Below, piece after piece: positions 52,264-61,038 of a stretch of 64,000 bases of DNA (position 1 is the first letter of the stretch; each line of letters opens with the position of its first letter). Below the pieces are notes generated by a model, which was not told the DNA's origin, searched no databases, and worked only from the letters and a program-made list of their open reading frames with translations. Where the stretch lies: NCBI GenBank assembly GCA_025449435.1, contig JANWJO010000015.1, positions 4,367 to 68,366 of the forward strand, given 5' to 3'. Origin of the DNA: Chloroflexota bacterium (GTDB lineage: Bacteria > Chloroflexota > UBA4733). The position numbers and the translations under genes were made by a program.

Positions 52264-52424
52264 CTCTACCTCCGCTGGACTGGCGCTGGCACGAAAACAG
52301 GGGGCCGTGCATTGCCTATACTATACCGCCGCCGTTGGTGGCGCTTGGTCACTACGCGTGCTCGTGTGACCCTTGTGGGAGCTTTAGCCGCGTCGCGGTG
52401 AGATTGCCGCTGACCGAGGACTGA

Positions 52425-52892
52425 ATGGATTTATTGCGTTCGCTCCGCAAGGAGCAGCAGGCAGCGGCTTCATCCGATACGACGCCTGGTAACGTGCTTG
52501 TCCCGGTGAACGGCAATGCTGTCGACGAGCAAGTAGTGCGGCTGGCATGCACGGTGGTTCGACGCCAACAAGGAAAGCTCACCTTGCTGCACATCATCGA
52601 GGTGCCGCGCAGCTTTCCGTTGGATGCTGAGATGAACATTGAGTCGTCGCGACGCATCCTCGACTCCGCCGCGGAACTCGCCGAGAAAATGGGTGTCCAG
52701 GCTGGTACGGAGGTCATCCAAGCCCGGGAAGCCGGGGCGACTATCGTGGACGAAGCGCGCAACATTTCTGCTGGCTTGATTATGCTGGGGTTACCTCGGC
52801 TGCAGCGCCTAGGTTCGCCCAGCCTCGGCAAGACCGTTCCGTACGTACTGTTACACGCGCCGTGTCGCGTCATTCTCGTGCGTCCCGCATGA
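52425..52892 (+). CDS. Universal stress protein (UspA family)
   Basis: 155 residues from ATG 52425, with GAGGA just upstream. A single Usp domain begins NVLVPVNGNAVDEQVVRLAC and ends VPYVLLHAPCRVILVRPA. The ATP-binding motif of the family (G-x2-G-x9-G-S/T) is altered to GLPRLQRLGSPSLGKTVP, so nucleotide binding is uncertain. Many Usp proteins act on the transporter encoded beside them; here the last 4 nt overlap the start of an amino acid permease, which suggests regulation of that permease. Confidence 0.87.
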   Translation: MDLLRSLRKEQQAAASSDTTPGNVLVPVNGNAVDEQVVRLACTVVRRQQGKLTLLHIIEVPRSFPLDAEMNIESSRRILDSAAELAEKMGVQAGTEVIQAREAGATIVDEARNISAGLIMLGLPRLQRLGSPSLGKTVPYVLLHAPCRVILVRPA

Positions 52893-54472
52893 GCGAAGGA
52901 CCAGCGCCACGCGACGACGTGCCCGCCAACGAACACTCCGAGGATCCAGCACCGCGCCGCGAAATTGTGCACGGCCACACGGGCGGCGGTGGATATGTGA
53001 GGTTGCGCATCCCCCGCCTATTGCGTCTGCGGCGGGTGCTTGGTGTGCCGGCAGTGTTCAGTTCGGGCTATGGCAACGTCGGCTCGTCCATCTACTACGC
53101 GCTCGGCGTCACCACGGTGTTCGCACTGGGCGCCGCGCCGCTAGCGTTGATGCTGGCGGGTGCCTTCTTTGTCCTAACGTGCCTAAGCTATACCGAAGGG
53201 ACGGTGGCCGTTCCAGAGGCAGGCGGAGCTTCCAGCTTCACGCGACGTGGGTTTAACGAGCTGGTTTCCTTCTTTACCGGCTGGATGACCATGCTGAGCT
53301 ATACTGTCACCATCTCCATTTCTGCGTACTCAGCGGTGGGGTACATGGCTGTGTTTGTGCCCGCATTGGGTGAAAAGCCACTGATCGTGATCTTCACGGT
53401 CATCATCATCGGCTTGCTCATGGCTCTCAATGTGGTCGGTGTGCAGGAAGCGACGTCCGTCTCGGTCCTGTTTGCCATCATCGATCTAGCCACCGAGACA
53501 GTGGTGGTGATCGTCGGGTTCATTTTCTTGCTTAACGTCCCGTTATTGTTCGGACAGGTTCATTTAGGAACCGTGCCGAAATGGGGTGACTTCTTACGGT
53601 CCATTTCAGTAGCCATGGTGGCCTACACGGGCATTGAAACCATCAGCAATGTAAGCGAAGAGGCCAAAGACCCTAGCCGCACCGTTCCACGCGCCTATGC
53701 TTCACTCATTTTTGCCGTCTTGATCCTATTCATCGGCATCTCGTTGGTCGCACTATCCGGCTTACCGGTCACCTGCGGGCCACACGGGGCAAATCTGGCA
53801 GCTGTGGGTACTTGTCCACCGGGTGCAGCATTCGCGCCGACGTCGGAACTGTCGACGACCTTTTTGAACGATCCGGTGGCCGGTATCGCGGGTAAGCTGC
53901 CGAGCCCCTATGACGCAATTCTCCGGCCGATGGTAGCATTTCTCGCCGCCACGATCTTACTCATCGGCGCCAACGCCGGGGTCTTAGGCGTCTCACGGCT
54001 ATCGTTCTCGATGGGAGCACATTACCAGTTGCCCGGCGTGCTGTACCAAGTGAACAGCAGGTTCCGCACGCCGCACATCACTATCGCTGTCTTCGGCATT
54101 ATCGCCATGCTGCTCGTCCTCAATGGGGATGTCACCGATTTGTCAAGCATCTACGCGTTCGCCGCGACCATTACGTTTGCCATGGCCCATCTGGGGGTCA
54201 TTGGCATACGCATCAAAGACCCCAATGGCGAGCGTCCCTTTTCGTTGCGCGGCAATATTCACATCAAGGGCCGCAAAATCCCCATCGTGTCGGTCATTGG
54301 TGCTATTGGCACATTCGCCATCTGGGTGGTCATCGCCATCAACAACCGGTTCGGACAGATCGTTGGCTTCCCTTGGATCATCGCCGGCTTGATCTTTTAC
54401 GTGGTGTACCGCCGGCGGCTTGGCTTGTCGCTCACCCGTCTGTCCAAACGGCCCCCCCTGGAAATGAACTAG
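52889..54472 (+). CDS. APC-superfamily amino acid permease
   Basis: 527 residues from ATG 52889, overlapping the universal stress protein gene by 4 nt (ATGA). A hydrophilic N-terminus of about 55 residues is followed by FSSGYGNVGSSIYYALG, the APC substrate-binding first helix with its unwound Gly motif. About 12 membrane helices can be traced. A larger external loop (LPVTCGPHGANLAAVGTCPPG) with two cysteines might form a disulfide. VAMVAYTGIETISNVSEEAKDPSRTVPRA is the conserved helix 6 region. The substrate, probably an amino acid or amine, is unknown. Confidence 0.9.
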   Translation: MSEGPAPRDDVPANEHSEDPAPRREIVHGHTGGGGYVRLRIPRLLRLRRVLGVPAVFSSGYGNVGSSIYYALGVTTVFALGAAPLALMLAGAFFVLTCLSYTEGTVAVPEAGGASSFTRRGFNELVSFFTGWMTMLSYTVTISISAYSAVGYMAVFVPALGEKPLIVIFTVIIIGLLMALNVVGVQEATSVSVLFAIIDLATETVVVIVGFIFLLNVPLLFGQVHLGTVPKWGDFLRSISVAMVAYTGIETISNVSEEAKDPSRTVPRAYASLIFAVLILFIGISLVALSGLPVTCGPHGANLAAVGTCPPGAAFAPTSELSTTFLNDPVAGIAGKLPSPYDAILRPMVAFLAATILLIGANAGVLGVSRLSFSMGAHYQLPGVLYQVNSRFRTPHITIAVFGIIAMLLVLNGDVTDLSSIYAFAATITFAMAHLGVIGIRIKDPNGERPFSLRGNIHIKGRKIPIVSVIGAIGTFAIWVVIAINNRFGQIVGFPWIIAGLIFYVVYRRRLGLSLTRLSKRPPLEMN

Positions 54473-54492
54473 GGTCCAGATTTAAGTTGCCA

Positions 54493-54521
54493 TTGACAAT
54501 TCAAGGGTCGGCGGCTATAGT
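54493..54521 (+). promoter_or_regulatory. Strong sigma70-like promoter of nadA
   Basis: TTGACA (54493-54498) and TATAGT (54516-54521) are separated by exactly 17 nt, the best promoter match in the window. Transcription should start near 54528, giving a leader of about 136 nt before ATG 54664. Confidence 0.7.
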
Positions 54522-54534
54522 GCTCGCAAGGAGT

Positions 54535-54551
54535 TTGTGTTTATAACACAA
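54535..54551. promoter_or_regulatory. 17-bp inverted repeat just downstream of the nadA start site, candidate operator
   Basis: TTGTGTT-TAT-AACACAA is a perfect 7-bp inverted repeat with a 3-nt centre. It lies at about +8 to +24 relative to the predicted transcription start, a typical repressor position. NAD synthesis genes are controlled by dedicated repressors in many bacteria (NiaR, NrtR, NadQ), but none is encoded here and I cannot match the site to one. Confidence 0.5.
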
Positions 54552-54654
54552 GAAGTCAAATCTCCTGAGACCAGGGGCGCATGCGACAACCCCGGGGCCG
54601 AAAGCCCCCGCAGGCGGCCTCGTTGAAGCGCGGCAGGCGTGCCCTGCCAAGGAG
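54552..54654 (+). promoter_or_regulatory. Structured 5' leader of nadA, candidate riboswitch or attenuator
   Basis: The leader holds GGGGC-CGAAA-GCCCC (54594-54608), an upstream GGGG/CCCC pairing option (54574-54593) and GGCAGG-CGTGC-CCTGCC (54632-54648). The last hairpin ends one nt before the AAGGAG ribosome site (54649-54654). Competing pairings of GGGG and CCCC tracts are visible, as in ligand-switched leaders. The ACAACCCC and GCCGAAAG strings recall, from memory only, the class I NAD+ riboswitch found upstream of nadA in acidobacteria. No U-rich terminator follows, so control of translation is more likely than of transcription. Confidence 0.4.
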
Positions 54655-54663
54655 CAGTTGGTC

Positions 54664-55833
54664 ATGCTCAATACGTGCAATGATCTGGTGTCCGCCGAAA
54701 AGGCGCTGTATGCGGCACAGACAGCCATCTGGCAAGCACCGAAGCGTCCAGGTCAGGAACGCCTGTCTCCGACCTACACGCGCCTGTCACCACTGGAACT
54801 CGATCAACGCATTTTCGAGGCCAAGCGGCTACTGGGTGATCAACTGGTCATCCTCGGCCACCACTACCAGCGCGACGAGATCATCAAGTTTGCCGACTTC
54901 CGGGGCGACTCGTTTAAGCTCAGTCAGCTCGCAGCCAGCCGGCACGGGGCCGAGTTCATCGTGTTTTGCGGCGTCCACTTCATGGCGGAAAGTGCTGACA
55001 TCCTCAGCGCTGCCCATCAAAAAGTGATCTTGCCCAATCTGTCGGCCGGTTGTTCCATGGCCGACATGGCCAACATCGGCGACGTTGAATCCTGCTGGAA
55101 CGCCGTGCAGCGAGTGTGCGGGGACGGGAATGTTCCGGTCACTTACATGAACTCTGCTGCTAACCTGAAGGCTTTTTGTGGCCGCAACGGTGGGGTCGTC
55201 TGCACGTCGACCAACGCCGCCAGTGTGCTGAAGTGGGCATTTGAGCGCGGCGAGCGCGTCCTGTTTTTCCCCGACCAGCATCTCGGCAGAAACACTGCCT
55301 TTGGCATGGGCATTCCGCTCGATCGTATGGTGGTGTGGGATCCGAAACTTCCTCTGGGCGGAAATAGTGAAGAGCAGCTGCGTTCCGCTAGCATCATCCT
55401 GTGGAAAGGGCACTGCTCGGTACACCAGCGTTTCACTGTGGAGCAAGTTCTGCACGCTCGGCAGCAGGTGCCCGACGTCAGTATTCTCGTGCACCCAGAG
55501 GTGCCGCTCGATGTGGTCCAACATGCAGACTATGTAGGCTCAACCGAATTTATTATCCGGACCGTCGAGCAAGCGCCGTCAGGCAGTGCCTGGGCGGTAG
55601 GTACCGAGATTAACCTGGTCAAGCGCCTGGCTACGGAACACCCTGACAAGACGGTGTTCTGCCTCGACCCGATCGTGTGCCCGTGCTCGACGATGTACCG
55701 TATTCACCCGGCATTCGTCGCCTGGGCGCTAGACAGGCTGCTCGTAGGCGAGGTTGTGAATCAGATCGTTGTCCCGCCAGATATCGCTCAAGATGCTCGC
55801 GTGGCTCTCAACCGCATGTTGGCGCTTGCCTAA
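54664..55833 (+). CDS. nadA: Quinolinate synthase A
   Basis: 389 residues from ATG 54664, with AAGGAG 9 nt upstream. NadA condenses iminoaspartate with dihydroxyacetone phosphate to quinolinate for NAD synthesis, using an oxygen-sensitive 4Fe-4S cluster. Cluster ligands are probably Cys102 (FCGVHFMAESADIL), Cys251 (KGHCSVHQRF) and a cysteine of IVCPCSTMY near 339-341. Other hallmarks are LGHHYQRDEI, NLSAGCSMADMA and YMNSAANLKAFCG. It is the longer Bacillus-like form. nadB and nadC are not adjacent; a cysteine desulfurase gene follows after 36 nt. Confidence 0.96.
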   Translation: MLNTCNDLVSAEKALYAAQTAIWQAPKRPGQERLSPTYTRLSPLELDQRIFEAKRLLGDQLVILGHHYQRDEIIKFADFRGDSFKLSQLAASRHGAEFIVFCGVHFMAESADILSAAHQKVILPNLSAGCSMADMANIGDVESCWNAVQRVCGDGNVPVTYMNSAANLKAFCGRNGGVVCTSTNAASVLKWAFERGERVLFFPDQHLGRNTAFGMGIPLDRMVVWDPKLPLGGNSEEQLRSASIILWKGHCSVHQRFTVEQVLHARQQVPDVSILVHPEVPLDVVQHADYVGSTEFIIRTVEQAPSGSAWAVGTEINLVKRLATEHPDKTVFCLDPIVCPCSTMYRIHPAFVAWALDRLLVGEVVNQIVVPPDIAQDARVALNRMLALA

Positions 55834-55869
55834 CGTAGGAGCTTCTCCGTTGGGACCGGAACATTGGCA

Positions 55870-57039
55870 ATGAACGTTCCTGGCAGTGATGACCTGATCT
55901 ATCTGGACTACGCCGCCACATCGCCGCTTCGCCCAACTGCGTTGCGTGCCATGTTGCCGTGGCTAGAGTCGTTGACCGGGAATCCCGCCAGCCAGCATTC
56001 GGCCGGCCAGCAGGCGAAGGCCGCGCTGGAACTTGCCCGTTCCAGTGTGGCAGCGTGCATCGGCGCGGATCCCTCCGAGGTGGTGTTCACCAGCGGTGGC
56101 ACCGAGTCGATAGTGCTCGCGCTGCTGGGCACGGCCTGGGCCCACGCTGGCTCGCCGGTACACATCGTCACCACGGAAATCGAACATGCAGCGGCGTTGG
56201 GTGCCTGTCATCAGTTAGAGCAGTCAGGCGCTGCGCGCGTGAGCTATGCACGCGTGAACAGGTGGGGTGTTGTCGACATTGACCACCTGATGACTCTGGT
56301 GTGTCCAAGTACCAGGCTGGTCAGCGTCATGTTAGCCAACAACGAAGTTGGGACGCTCGAGCCGGTGCAAGACCTTGCCCGACGTTTGCACGGCACCGGC
56401 ATCCGGCTGCACACCGATGCAGTGCAAGCGATGGGGACCATTCCTGTCAACGTTGATGACCTTGGCATCGACTTGTTGAGCATGTCTGCACACAAATTTG
56501 GCGGACCTCACGGCGCAGGCATCCTCTATGTGCGGAACACGACGCCGCTGGCGTCTATACATTCCGGCGGCGGTCAGGAGGAAGGGCGACGTGCGGGAAC
56601 GGTTAACGTGGCGGGCGCGGTGGGCCTAGCGGCGGCATTGGCAGAGGCTGTCCAGGAATTGCCAGCAGAAAGCCAGCGTCTGCGTTCGCTGCGCGATACG
56701 TTTATCGGTCAACTGGCGCAGGAGGCTCCCCAATTAGTGCCCACTGGGCATCCCACCAACAGGCTACCTGGGTTGGCAAGTTTTGTCGCACGCGGCGTTG
56801 CCGGAGAACCCATCTTGCTGGAATTAGACGCGCACGGTATTTGCGCCTCCGCTGGCGCAGCGTGCAGCACCGGTAAGAACGAACCGTCGCACGTATTGCT
56901 CGCCATGGGATTCCCGGAGGACGTTGCCCGTGGCGCCCTGCGCTTCAGTCTTGGGCGTACAACCGGTGCGGAAGTACTGGACGTTGCTAGCAGGGAAGTA
57001 GGCAACGCCGTTCATGACCTGCTTGCCCTTCAGTCGTAG
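55870..57039 (+). CDS. Cysteine desulfurase (NifS/IscS-like)
   Basis: 389 residues from ATG 55870; TTG 55864 is possible. The PLP-dependent fold type I enzyme begins YLDYAATSPL. The cofactor lysine is Lys209 (MSAHKFGGPHGAG), with HTDAVQAMG ahead of it and GGGQEEGRRAGTVNV after it. The sulfur-carrying cysteine is Cys332 (AGAACSTGKNEPSHVL). It strips sulfur from cysteine for Fe-S cluster assembly. Position directly behind nadA recalls Bacillus, where a NifS-type enzyme matures NadA, so the same role is likely here. No iscU gene is next to it. Confidence 0.92.
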   Translation: MNVPGSDDLIYLDYAATSPLRPTALRAMLPWLESLTGNPASQHSAGQQAKAALELARSSVAACIGADPSEVVFTSGGTESIVLALLGTAWAHAGSPVHIVTTEIEHAAALGACHQLEQSGAARVSYARVNRWGVVDIDHLMTLVCPSTRLVSVMLANNEVGTLEPVQDLARRLHGTGIRLHTDAVQAMGTIPVNVDDLGIDLLSMSAHKFGGPHGAGILYVRNTTPLASIHSGGGQEEGRRAGTVNVAGAVGLAAALAEAVQELPAESQRLRSLRDTFIGQLAQEAPQLVPTGHPTNRLPGLASFVARGVAGEPILLELDAHGICASAGAACSTGKNEPSHVLLAMGFPEDVARGALRFSLGRTTGAEVLDVASREVGNAVHDLLALQS

Positions 57040-57190
57040 CGTACAAGCGCTCCCTTCTACCCGCAAACGTTACGTAGCAAAATGGGATGGGCCCCAAAGA
57101 TAGGTGCAGCAAGCCAATTATCCGATATCATCCCCAAATGCAGGTTGAACGATTGCCGCATGGGCGCAGCGGGCCGAAGGACAATATTCC

Positions 57191-58123
57191 GTGACTGAGA
57201 GCGACCTACGGATCGCGGTTACCGGCGGCAGTGGCTTTGTCGGCTCGGCGACGATCCGCCGTCTGTCCCATCTCGTTCCGATACTCGATGCGTATCGAAC
57301 TGTTCCCGCGCCGGCGCACGACAGAGTGCGCTCGGTCCAAGTCGACGTGTCAAGCAAGGTTGCGCTGACCGCGGCACTGAAGGAATTCGGCGCTACCACC
57401 CTCATTAACTTCGCCGCGGCCGCCGACGTCGACGCCTGCGAGCGCGACGCCGGTGATTGGACCAGTGCTGCCTACCAGGCCAACGCCGTATTGCCGAACA
57501 TCCTGGCGCGGGCGTGTCACGAGGCGGGCGTGCACTTCATACACTTGTCCACCGACTATGTGTTCAGCGGAAATAACGGGCCCTATGATGAAGAAGATCA
57601 GCCCGACGACGCCGTGAACTGGTATGGCCAAACCAAGTTGGAGGGTGAACGGGCAGCGCTGCGCGTCAACCCGGATGCGGCCATTGTCCGGATATCCACT
57701 CCGTATGGTGATCTCCATACTCGCAAAATCGATATCGTGCAGCTAGTCCGAAGACGTCTATCAGCGGGACAGCCGTTTACTGGAGCTGTCGATTCTTTAA
57801 TCACACCGACATGGCTCGGCGATGTGGCAACTGGCTTAGCCGCGGTTTCAGCGGCGCGCGGAACCGGCGTGTATCACGTCTCCGGGTCCACCATCCTGAG
57901 CCCTTATGAGGTGGCGTTGATCGTTTCGCGCACCTACGGTCTCGATGAATCGCTCATTTCACCCGTATTGAACGCGGCTTTGGCTCAGCCCGGTCGTGCG
58001 GTTCGGCCATTGCGATCCGCCCTATTCAGCAAGCGGCTCCAAGCCGATGGGGATGGTTCGATCAGGTTTGCCGGCATTGCCGAAGGCGTTGGGAAAGTAC
58101 GCGATCTTGAGGCGGTTCGATAG
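57191..58123 (+). CDS. RmlD-like NAD(P)-dependent sugar nucleotide reductase
   Basis: 310 residues from GTG 57191, with GAAGGA 9 nt upstream. It is an extended SDR protein with Rossmann motif AVTGGSGFVGSATI. STDYVFSGNNGPYDEEDQPDDAVNWYGQTKLEGE contains the STDYVF and YxxxK stretches typical of dTDP-4-dehydrorhamnose reductase. The C-terminal half is shorter and less conserved. No other rml gene is nearby, so it may instead act on another 4-keto sugar or, as in MAT2B relatives, have a non-catalytic role. It stands alone after nadA-desulfurase. Confidence 0.8.
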   Translation: MTESDLRIAVTGGSGFVGSATIRRLSHLVPILDAYRTVPAPAHDRVRSVQVDVSSKVALTAALKEFGATTLINFAAAADVDACERDAGDWTSAAYQANAVLPNILARACHEAGVHFIHLSTDYVFSGNNGPYDEEDQPDDAVNWYGQTKLEGERAALRVNPDAAIVRISTPYGDLHTRKIDIVQLVRRRLSAGQPFTGAVDSLITPTWLGDVATGLAAVSAARGTGVYHVSGSTILSPYEVALIVSRTYGLDESLISPVLNAALAQPGRAVRPLRSALFSKRLQADGDGSIRFAGIAEGVGKVRDLEAVR

Positions 58124-58127
58124 CCTC

Positions 58128-58544
58128 TCAACGACGCAACTCGAGATCGGCGGCGCCAAACGCTCCTGGCAGCAGATCCGCCACGCGTGTCAGGTGCACA
58201 GCACCGACTTTGTTCGACAGGATCACGTCAGCGTCCGGTGCGAGTTCCACCATTACCTGGCGGCAAGCGCCGCACGGCGCGATGGGGGCCCGGGTATCTC
58301 CCACTACCGCCAGGAGCACAATCCTTGTCGCGCTGGCCGACCGTGCGGCGAATAGCGCCACCCGCTCGGCACACATGGTCAGGCCATAGGACGCATTTTC
58401 TATGTTGCAGCCGCTAAACACCCGACCATCTGCGCAGAGTACAGCGGCGCCAACTGCGAACTGTGAGTAGGGCGCGTAGGCCCGTTCTCGGGCCTTCCAG
58501 GCGGCCGCGATGAGCCCGGAATGGACGGCGGTCAACGCGATCAC
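58128..58544 (-). CDS. cdd: Cytidine deaminase
   Basis: 138 residues from GTG 58544, overlapping the upstream gene by 4 nt (GTGA). The enzyme deaminates cytidine and deoxycytidine to uridine compounds in pyrimidine salvage. Zinc ligands are Cys58, Cys91 and Cys94, with Glu60 as proton shuttle (MCAERVALF; PCGACRQ). YAPYSQFAVGAA and FSGCNIENASYGLT bind the substrate. The length fits the tetrameric small type. The gene is convergent with the RmlD-like gene (4 nt gap). Confidence 0.95.
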   Translation of the reverse strand: MIALTAVHSGLIAAAWKARERAYAPYSQFAVGAAVLCADGRVFSGCNIENASYGLTMCAERVALFAARSASATRIVLLAVVGDTRAPIAPCGACRQVMVELAPDADVILSNKVGAVHLTRVADLLPGAFGAADLELRR

Positions 58545-59860
58545 GTGGAAGCCTGCTCGGATTCGACTACTGGCGTCGGCGTCGTTTCTGGCTTCGGCAC
58601 CCTGCGCACCAAGACTCGCCGCACGCGGTGGCCGTCCATCTCCTCGACGGTCGCTCGCAAGTTGGCGGTTTCAGCGCTCGCGCCAATAACAGGTGTGGCG
58701 CCGAGTTGACTATAGATCAGGCCTCCTATCGTGTCGAAGGCATCACTTTGGACTTCGAGATGCAATAACTCGTTGACCTCATTGATGCCCACGCTCCCGT
58801 CGACGCTATACACATACTCGGCTACGCGCTGCGTGGCGGGCCGCTCCTTGTCGTACTCGTCCTGGATGTCGCCGACTATCTCCTCCAGGATATCCTCAAT
58901 GGAGACGATGCCGGCGGTGCCTCCGTACTCATCGAGTACGATCGCCAGATGCGTCTTCTTGGCCCGCATTTCCTGAAGGGCCTGAGCAACCAGCTGTGAC
59001 TCAGCCACGAAGACGGGCGGCCGCACGAGGTCACGCAGGTTGGTTGGACGCGCAGGAGACTGAAGCAGGCGCAGCAGATCTTTGACGTACAGCACGCCGA
59101 CCACGTTGTCGATGCTCCGGTCATACACGGGAATGCGAGAGTGTCCGCTGGCATAGATGACCGGCAACGCGGTGTCGACTGTCGAGTCGGCAGGAAGCGC
59201 AATGACATCCAGGCGCGGGCGCATCACCTCGCGCACCAGGGTGTCTCCAAACTCGAACACTCCATGGATCATTTCGCGCTCTTCATTTTCGAGCACGCCT
59301 TGTTCGCTACCAACATCGACGAGTAGGCGGAGTTCTTCCTCGGAATAGCGGGGGTCGAGCGCCACAGTGCTGCCGCCAACCAGCCGCACTAACGCGCTGG
59401 ATACTGCGTCCAAGACGGCGGTGATCGGACGCAACACCAGGATAAGCGTACGCACTGGCCTGGCGAGGACAAGTGCAGCACGTTCGGTGTTCTGGATCGC
59501 CAGCACCTTCGGCGTGACATCGGCGAACAGCAACACTATCGCCGACATGATGAATGCCGTCGCGACAGCGCGTACCCACGCTGGATTTGGCGGCAAGATC
59601 GCCAGAGCAAGCTCAGTCGCCATGCTCGTGCTCACGACGATCGCAAGCGAATTGAGCACCAACAACGTAATGAGAAAGCGATGCGGCTCTTTCAGAATGC
59701 CGACCACCACGTCGGCAGAGCCGCCATTGGACTGTTCGGCCAGTTGGTGGATCCGGCTGCGGCGGACCCCCGTGAGCGCGGTCTCCGAGGCTGACGCGAA
59801 GGCAGCGAATAGCAAACAAACGACGATGACGGCAATCTGGATGCCAATCGCGGCGTCCAT
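58541..59860 (-). CDS. CNNM/CorC-HlyC family membrane protein
   Basis: 439 residues from ATG 59860. An N-terminal DUF21/CNNM domain with three to four helices (IAVIVVCLLFAAFASASETALTGVRRSR onward) is followed by a CBS pair (about 205-325: MRPRLDVIALPADSTVDTALPVIYASGHSRIPVYD; KKTHLAIVLDEYGGTAGIVSIEDILEEIVGDIQDEYD) and a C-terminal CorC_HlyC domain. Members bind nucleotides and magnesium, and several export Mg or Co. The hemolysin label is historical. It overlaps cdd by 4 nt, a linkage seen in many bacteria where the ybeY-cdd region carries such genes. Confidence 0.92.
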   Translation of the reverse strand: MDAAIGIQIAVIVVCLLFAAFASASETALTGVRRSRIHQLAEQSNGGSADVVVGILKEPHRFLITLLVLNSLAIVVSTSMATELALAILPPNPAWVRAVATAFIMSAIVLLFADVTPKVLAIQNTERAALVLARPVRTLILVLRPITAVLDAVSSALVRLVGGSTVALDPRYSEEELRLLVDVGSEQGVLENEEREMIHGVFEFGDTLVREVMRPRLDVIALPADSTVDTALPVIYASGHSRIPVYDRSIDNVVGVLYVKDLLRLLQSPARPTNLRDLVRPPVFVAESQLVAQALQEMRAKKTHLAIVLDEYGGTAGIVSIEDILEEIVGDIQDEYDKERPATQRVAEYVYSVDGSVGINEVNELLHLEVQSDAFDTIGGLIYSQLGATPVIGASAETANLRATVEEMDGHRVRRVLVRRVPKPETTPTPVVESEQAST

Positions 59861-59914
59861 CCGTTGGGTCCCCTTGACCTAGCTCCGGCGGAGTGCTCAG
59901 CTAGCCAGTGCCAG

Positions 59915-60853
59915 CTATGCGAGCAGTGCACTCACCGACAGGTTGTTGTGGATGCGGTGGATGGCTTCGGCGAGGAGCGGTGCAACCGACAACACGTGGA
60001 TCGTGTGGTTGAGCTTTTCCACTGGCACCGCGATGGTGTTCGTGACAATTGCCTTGTTCAACACTCCTGACGTCAGCCGCTCAGCCGCGTTACCCGCCAA
60101 GATGGGGTGCGTCGCAAGTGCGTACACGCGCTGCGCACCGCGCTCCCGTAGCATCGCTGCGGCTTCCACCAACGTTCCACCTGTCGAGATCATGTCATCG
60201 ACGATGACAGCGGTCCGCCCACGCACATCACCGACCATCTCGATCATTTCCACAGTGTCCGGCCTAAACCGTTGTTTGGCAATAATCGCCAAGCTGGCAT
60301 CGAACCGGCTGCGGAACTCGTTGGCGCGCGCCACCCCGCCAGCATCCGGTGACACGATTACCAGGTTATCCAGGTCCAGCGTGCGAAAATAGTCGGCGAG
60401 GATGCGGCCGGCGCGCAAGTGATCGACGGGAATATCGAAAAAGCCCTCGATGGCGGGTGCATGGAGATCGACAGTGAGCACGCGATTGGCGCCGGCAACA
60501 GTCAGCAAATTGGCCACCAACTTGGCAGAAATTGGTTCTCTCGCCGCCGTCTTCTTCTCCTGTTTCGCGTAGGCGAAGTAAGGGACGACGGCGGTAATCC
60601 GCTCGGCTGAGCCACGCCGGAGCGCATCGATCAAGATGAGCAACTGCATGATGTGGTGATCCACCGGTTCGCTCATGGACTGCACAACGAACACATCGGC
60701 GCCACGCACATTCTGTTCGATGTGGATCCGCACTTCGTCGTTGGGAAATCGATCGACGGCTACCTTGCCCAGAGGGATGTTGAGGCAATCGCAAATTTCA
60801 CAGGCAAGAGCCTGGTTCGACGTACCACTAAATACTTGCAGTGTGTGGGGCAC
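59915..60853 (-). CDS. prs: Ribose-phosphate pyrophosphokinase with variant PRPP loop
   Basis: 312 residues from GTG 60853 (GGAG 7 nt upstream); the frame is open to 60919. The enzyme makes PRPP from ribose 5-phosphate and ATP, feeding histidine, nucleotide and NAD synthesis, all represented in this window. Motifs are FSGTSNQALA, the flexible-loop region PYFAYAKQEKKTAAREPISAKLVA, VDLHAPAIEGFFDIPVDHL, VVSPDAGG-like IVSPDAGGVARA, and the PRPP loop VIVDDMISTGGT. The bacterial class I loop usually reads DDMIDTAGT, so two positions differ, and YAKQEKK replaces YARQDRK. Confidence 0.93.
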   Translation of the reverse strand: MPHTLQVFSGTSNQALACEICDCLNIPLGKVAVDRFPNDEVRIHIEQNVRGADVFVVQSMSEPVDHHIMQLLILIDALRRGSAERITAVVPYFAYAKQEKKTAAREPISAKLVANLLTVAGANRVLTVDLHAPAIEGFFDIPVDHLRAGRILADYFRTLDLDNLVIVSPDAGGVARANEFRSRFDASLAIIAKQRFRPDTVEMIEMVGDVRGRTAVIVDDMISTGGTLVEAAAMLRERGAQRVYALATHPILAGNAAERLTSGVLNKAIVTNTIAVPVEKLNHTIHVLSVAPLLAEAIHRIHNNLSVSALLA

Positions 60854-60902
60854 GAGCAATCTCCACGCCAGGCTCCAAACCGATGGCACCGAACGCGCTG
60901 CC

Positions 60903-60932
60903 AGTCTAGTTTTCGCCAACTCGACCTGTCAA
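60903..60932 (-). promoter_or_regulatory. Promoter of prs
   Basis: On the minus strand TTGACA (60927-60932) and TAGACT (60903-60908) are 18 nt apart. The leader to GTG 60853 is about 43 nt and contains the GGAG ribosome site. Confidence 0.5.
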
Positions 60933-61038
60933 GAATGGTGCTCGGGCGTTTGCAGCGAGATACCGAGGTGGCCAGTCGCATTGACCGCCAGATTCCTCGC
61001 GCGCCGGAGTGACTGACCCGAAACGTACGTACTCCGCA

